From Pseudomonadota bacterium (GTDB lineage Bacteria > Pseudomonadota > Gammaproteobacteria > Burkholderiales > Burkholderiaceae_D): a stretch of 9,554 bases of DNA. Shown here piece after piece: positions 7,026 through 9,554 of this stretch. The notes beneath the pieces were generated by a model. The model saw only the letters and a program-made list of their open reading frames with translations. It searched no databases and was not told the DNA's origin. Every line of letters starts with the position of its first letter. Positions within the stretch are counted from its first letter, which is position 1. A program made the translations under genes and the position numbers. Location of the stretch: contig JAEYIG010000068.1 in the NCBI GenBank assembly GCA_023409175.1, forward strand, positions 1-9,554. The letters run 5' to 3'.

Positions 7026-7955
7026 TCAGTAACCGGCTTTACGGTCAACGAGCGAGGTCAGCGCTTCGCCTTTTTCAAAGGCATGTATGTATCTGGAAAC
7101 CTGTTCCACCGTTTCCTGACAGAACGTCAGTCCGCCGATGTGAGGTGTGATGGTGATTCTGTTTTCCTTCCAGAAGGGATGGTTTTCGGGAAGGGGCTCT
7201 TCGCGGGTAACATCTAAGGCCGCTGCCTTGATCTGTCCGGTTTCAAGCGCTTTTAACAGGTCTTCTTCCACCAGTTGGGCTCCTCTGCCCAGATTGATCA
7301 GGTAAGCCCCCTTATGCAGTCTGGAAAAGAGATCGCTATTGAGGATATCGGTCGTCTCGGGCGTCAGGGGCAACAGGCAGACCAAAACCCGCACGTCTTT
7401 CAGGAAGGCATCAAGCTGCGCATTTCCGTAAAAATTGTCGACGCGGGAAATGTCTTTCCTGTTGCGGCTCCAGCCACGGATCGGGAAACCGAATGGGATT
7501 AATGCTTCGGCGACAGCCGTTCCCATGACGCCCATCCCCATGATGCCGATGGTGAAATCCTGACGCCTGAACGGATCGAGCATTTCCCATTTCTTTTCAC
7601 GGGCCTGTTTTTCATACTCATCAAACCGGCGGTAATACCGAAGGACGAAATGGGTGGCATATTCCACCATCTGGATAGCCATGCCGGCATCTTCAAGCCG
7701 GAAAATGGGAATGTTGGACGGGATGACGTGACTTAAACGGAGAAGGGAATCGACGCCGGCAGCGAGATTGAAAATCGCTTTCAGACCGGTCCTGTTCTGA
7801 AACAGGGCGGCAGGCGGATGCCAGACGAGAGCATAATCAGCCGGTTCGTCATCGCCTTCCCGCCAGAGCCGGATATCGGCTTCCGGCATGGCGGCTGCCA
7901 GTTTTGGCAGCCATTCTTTCGGGTCTTCGCCTTCGTTATAGTACAGAATGCGCAT
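7026..7955 (-). CDS. ghrA: Glyoxylate/hydroxypyruvate reductase A
   Basis: This is a 309-aa NAD(P)H-dependent D-2-hydroxyacid dehydrogenase (E. coli GhrA 312 aa). The family reduces glyoxylate to glycolate and hydroxypyruvate to glycerate in the cytoplasm. The N-terminus MRILYYNEG and the [10 protein letters not shown] stretch at 39-48 match GhrA specifically. The Rossmann motif GMGVMG is at 140-145. Catalytic residues fall in NLGRG (Arg224), REEPLP (Glu253) and TPHIGG (His272). The C-terminus VDRKAGY also matches GhrA (VDRARGY). The start lies inside bioB (20-bp overlap) and is preceded by GGAGGAA at a good distance, so it is cotranscribed and probably coupled with bioB. It converges on ssrS. 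Substrate preference cannot be read from sequence. In an oxalate user a glyoxylate reductase would fit carbon assimilation, but the host identity is inferred. Confidence 0.93.
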   Translation of the reverse strand: MRILYYNEGEDPKEWLPKLAAAMPEADIRLWREGDDEPADYALVWHPPAALFQNRTGLKAIFNLAAGVDSLLRLSHVIPSNIPIFRLEDAGMAIQMVEYATHFVLRYYRRFDEYEKQAREKKWEMLDPFRRQDFTIGIMGMGVMGTAVAEALIPFGFPIRGWSRNRKDISRVDNFYGNAQLDAFLKDVRVLVCLLPLTPETTDILNSDLFSRLHKGAYLINLGRGAQLVEEDLLKALETGQIKAAALDVTREEPLPENHPFWKENRITITPHIGGLTFCQETVEQVSRYIHAFEKGEALTSLVDRKAGY

Positions 7956-8988
7956 GGTCGTGTTCCTCCAGTCCGGGCATCCGTGCCTTGACTTCGGTGG
8001 ATTCGCGAGTCTTCAATCCCAGTCTGGCGAGCATTGCACGGTCTTCTTCGGCTTCGGAATTATCCGTCGTCAACAGTTTTTCACCGTAGAAAATGGAATT
8101 GGCTCCGGCAAGGAAACACAGGGACTGTATTGCCTCTCCGAGTTCATGCCGACCGGCAGACATGCGGACTCTGGCTTGCGGCATGACAATCCGGGTGACA
8201 GCGATTGTACGCACGAATTCAAGCGGATCGAGCTGTTCTACGCCGAAAAGAGGAGTTCCTGGAATCGGTACCAGATGATTGATTGGAACCGCTTCAGGAT
8301 ACGGGTTCAGGTTGGCGAGCTGGGCAATCAGTTCGGCGCGTTGCTGGCGCGATTCGCCCATGCCGATGATACCGCCACAGCAAACCTTGATGCCAGCCTT
8401 GCGGACACGTCCCAGCGTGTCGAGACGGTCCTGATAGGTTCTGGTCGAGATGACGCTGTTGTAGTGGCTTGGGGCAGTATCCAGATTATGGTTGTAATAA
8501 TCGAGTCCGGCTTCTTTCAGTTGTTCAGCCTGTTCTTCTTTCAGCATGCCGAGCGTCATGCAGGTTTCAAGGCCGAGCGATTTGACCGAACGGACGATGT
8601 TCAGATATTTTTCAAAGTCACGGTCGTTTGGCGAACGGCCGGAAGCGCCCATGCAGAAACGGTTTGCGCCGTTTTCTTTCGCTTTTTTCGCCGCAGCCAT
8701 GACGGTTTCAAGTGACAGCATTTTGCTGGGTTCCACTTCCGTATTGTGATGGATGGATTGGGAACAATAACCGCAATCTTCCGTACAGGCGCCCGTTTTA
8801 AGGGAAATCAGTGTCGCGAGTTCGACGTCCCCTTCAGGGAAGTTTGCGCGATGGGTCTGGGCTGCACGAAACATCAGTTCATTGAATGGCAGTTCATACA
8901 GGGCCAGAATTTCCGCGACAGGCCAGGTTTCAGATGCAGATGACGGGTTGTCAGTGGCAGGACGATAAAAATGAATGGGTTGTGACAT
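7936..8988 (-). CDS. bioB: Biotin synthase
   Basis: This is a radical-SAM enzyme that inserts sulfur into dethiobiotin, the last step of biotin synthesis; 350 aa (E. coli 346). The SAM-cluster motif CTEDCGYC gives C68, C72 and C75 for the [4Fe-4S] cluster. C112 (FCMGAS), C143 (ETCMTLG) and C203 (KVCCGG) with R275 (RVRMSAGR) match the four ligands of the [2Fe-2S] sulfur-donor cluster. All key residues are therefore intact, each offset by 15 from E. coli. YNHNLDT and GGIIGMGE are also conserved. ATG at 8988 lies 27 bp after bioD, with a weak AAGAG ribosome site. The 3' end overlaps ghrA. The order bioD-bioB is usual in betaproteobacteria, with bioA and bioF expected upstream beyond the window. 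Confidence 0.97.
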   Translation of the reverse strand: MSQPIHFYRPATDNPSSASETWPVAEILALYELPFNELMFRAAQTHRANFPEGDVELATLISLKTGACTEDCGYCSQSIHHNTEVEPSKMLSLETVMAAAKKAKENGANRFCMGASGRSPNDRDFEKYLNIVRSVKSLGLETCMTLGMLKEEQAEQLKEAGLDYYNHNLDTAPSHYNSVISTRTYQDRLDTLGRVRKAGIKVCCGGIIGMGESRQQRAELIAQLANLNPYPEAVPINHLVPIPGTPLFGVEQLDPLEFVRTIAVTRIVMPQARVRMSAGRHELGEAIQSLCFLAGANSIFYGEKLLTTDNSEAEEDRAMLARLGLKTRESTEVKARMPGLEEHDHAHSVL

Positions 8989-9015
8989 GAAAATACTCTT
9001 TTTAAACTTCGTTTT

Positions 9016-9554
9016 TTACAGGGGCCAATCGGGCAGACGGTTCAAATCAAGGAACATGTCCGCGTCGGAAAAGGATTCGAGATAAGGCATTGTACCCAAT
9101 CTCGGCACATTGAGTCTCGCTTCCAGTGTGTGGATGTTTTCTTCGCAAAAAGGCATATGGGGGTCAATCGTATTGGCAATCCATCCTGCCAGCGTCAATC
9201 CACGTGAGCGGACGGCCTCGGCAGTCAGCAGGGCATGATTGATGCAGCCCAGTTTCATGCCTACGACGAGTATCACTGGAAGCCCCAATTGTACCGCCAG
9301 TTCGGCACTGTCGGTACAATCGGTGAACGGCACGCAAAATCCGCCTACCCCTTCGACAACCACGGCATCAGCCCGATTGCAGATTTCACGGTAACAGGCC
9401 GCGATGTGGTTTGTGTCGATGACAACATGATCCAGTTCTGCCGAAAGATGCGGGGCGATCGGTGTCTTGAGCAGGTATGGCGTGGTCAGGGAAAGGGGAA
9501 GGCTCATGTTGGACGCTTCCGTCAATGCGTCCACGTCTTCGTTGTGCAATACGC
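9016..9554 (-). CDS. bioD: Dethiobiotin synthetase, C-terminal part (5' end outside window)
   Basis: This enzyme is an ATP-dependent carboxylase that closes the ureido ring of dethiobiotin from 7,8-diaminopelargonate, CO2 and ATP. The open frame continues through the right window edge; 178 residues are visible and the P-loop N-terminus (about 50 residues) lies outside. Visible family motifs include NEDVDAL near the edge, PIAPHLSAE, the nucleotide-site VVVEGVGGFCVPF and VILVVGMKLGCINHALLTAEA, which aligns closely with E. coli BioD. LTLAGWIAN follows. The TTG at 9549 is an internal codon, not a start. It stops 27 bp before bioB and supplies that enzyme's substrate, so the two form one biotin operon. 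Confidence 0.94.
   Translation of the reverse strand, partial: VLHNEDVDALTEASNMSLPLSLTTPYLLKTPIAPHLSAELDHVVIDTNHIAACYREICNRADAVVVEGVGGFCVPFTDCTDSAELAVQLGLPVILVVGMKLGCINHALLTAEAVRSRGLTLAGWIANTIDPHMPFCEENIHTLEARLNVPRLGTMPYLESFSDADMFLDLNRLPDWPL

Noticed and set aside
7948..8715. Plus-strand 255-codon open frame opposite bioB
   Set aside because: Fully antisense to bioB, which has all its catalytic cysteines; no recognisable domain and no ribosome site.

Overview
This window is a stretch of conserved betaproteobacterial chromosome with housekeeping genes packed at normal density. The gene order cmk-rpsA-ihfB-lapA-lapB-rfaE1, a monofunctional heptose-7-phosphate kinase (RfaE1) and a small coiled-coil gene in front of zapA and 6S RNA all point to Burkholderiales. 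Base composition looks moderate (about half G+C by eye), which would suit a lower-GC member such as Oxalobacter in the Oxalobacteraceae. That genus placement is inference only. I see no mobile element, CRISPR array, tRNA, rRNA or phage gene.

Layout. Positions 1-570 (+) hold the 3' end of the DNA helicase gene uvrD, which converges on rfaE1 with a 6-bp gap. From about 6000 down to 577, six genes run leftward on the minus strand. cmk (CMP kinase) comes first, then a 112-nt leader without a Shine-Dalgarno site, rpsA (ribosomal protein S1) and ihfB (IHF beta). A strong intrinsic terminator with a cUUCGg tetraloop follows ihfB. Next come lapA, lapB and rfaE1, a lipopolysaccharide-themed group that must have its own promoter or depend on read-through.

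The 211-bp region 5986-6196 is a divergent control region between cmk (-) and a zapA operon (+). It carries a perfect 12-bp inverted repeat whose arms sit at matching places next to the two candidate promoters. Rightward are a 71-aa coiled-coil gene, zapA (ATGA overlap, strong internal Shine-Dalgarno) and then the 6S RNA gene ssrS with its own promoter and a clear terminator.

From 9554 down to 7026, on the minus strand, lie the end of bioD, then bioB, then ghrA. ghrA starts inside bioB (20-bp overlap) and converges on the 6S terminator. This looks like the tail of a biotin operon with a 2-ketoacid (glyoxylate/hydroxypyruvate) reductase gene appended.

How the genes relate: the left cluster links nucleotide supply, translation, nucleoid architecture and LPS assembly control. 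The middle links Z-ring assembly with the global RNA polymerase regulator 6S. The right makes biotin. I did not find an undescribed biological system. The most worthwhile leads are the mirrored repeat in the cmk/zapA divergent promoter region, the structured SD-less rpsA leader, and the ghrA coupling to bioB.
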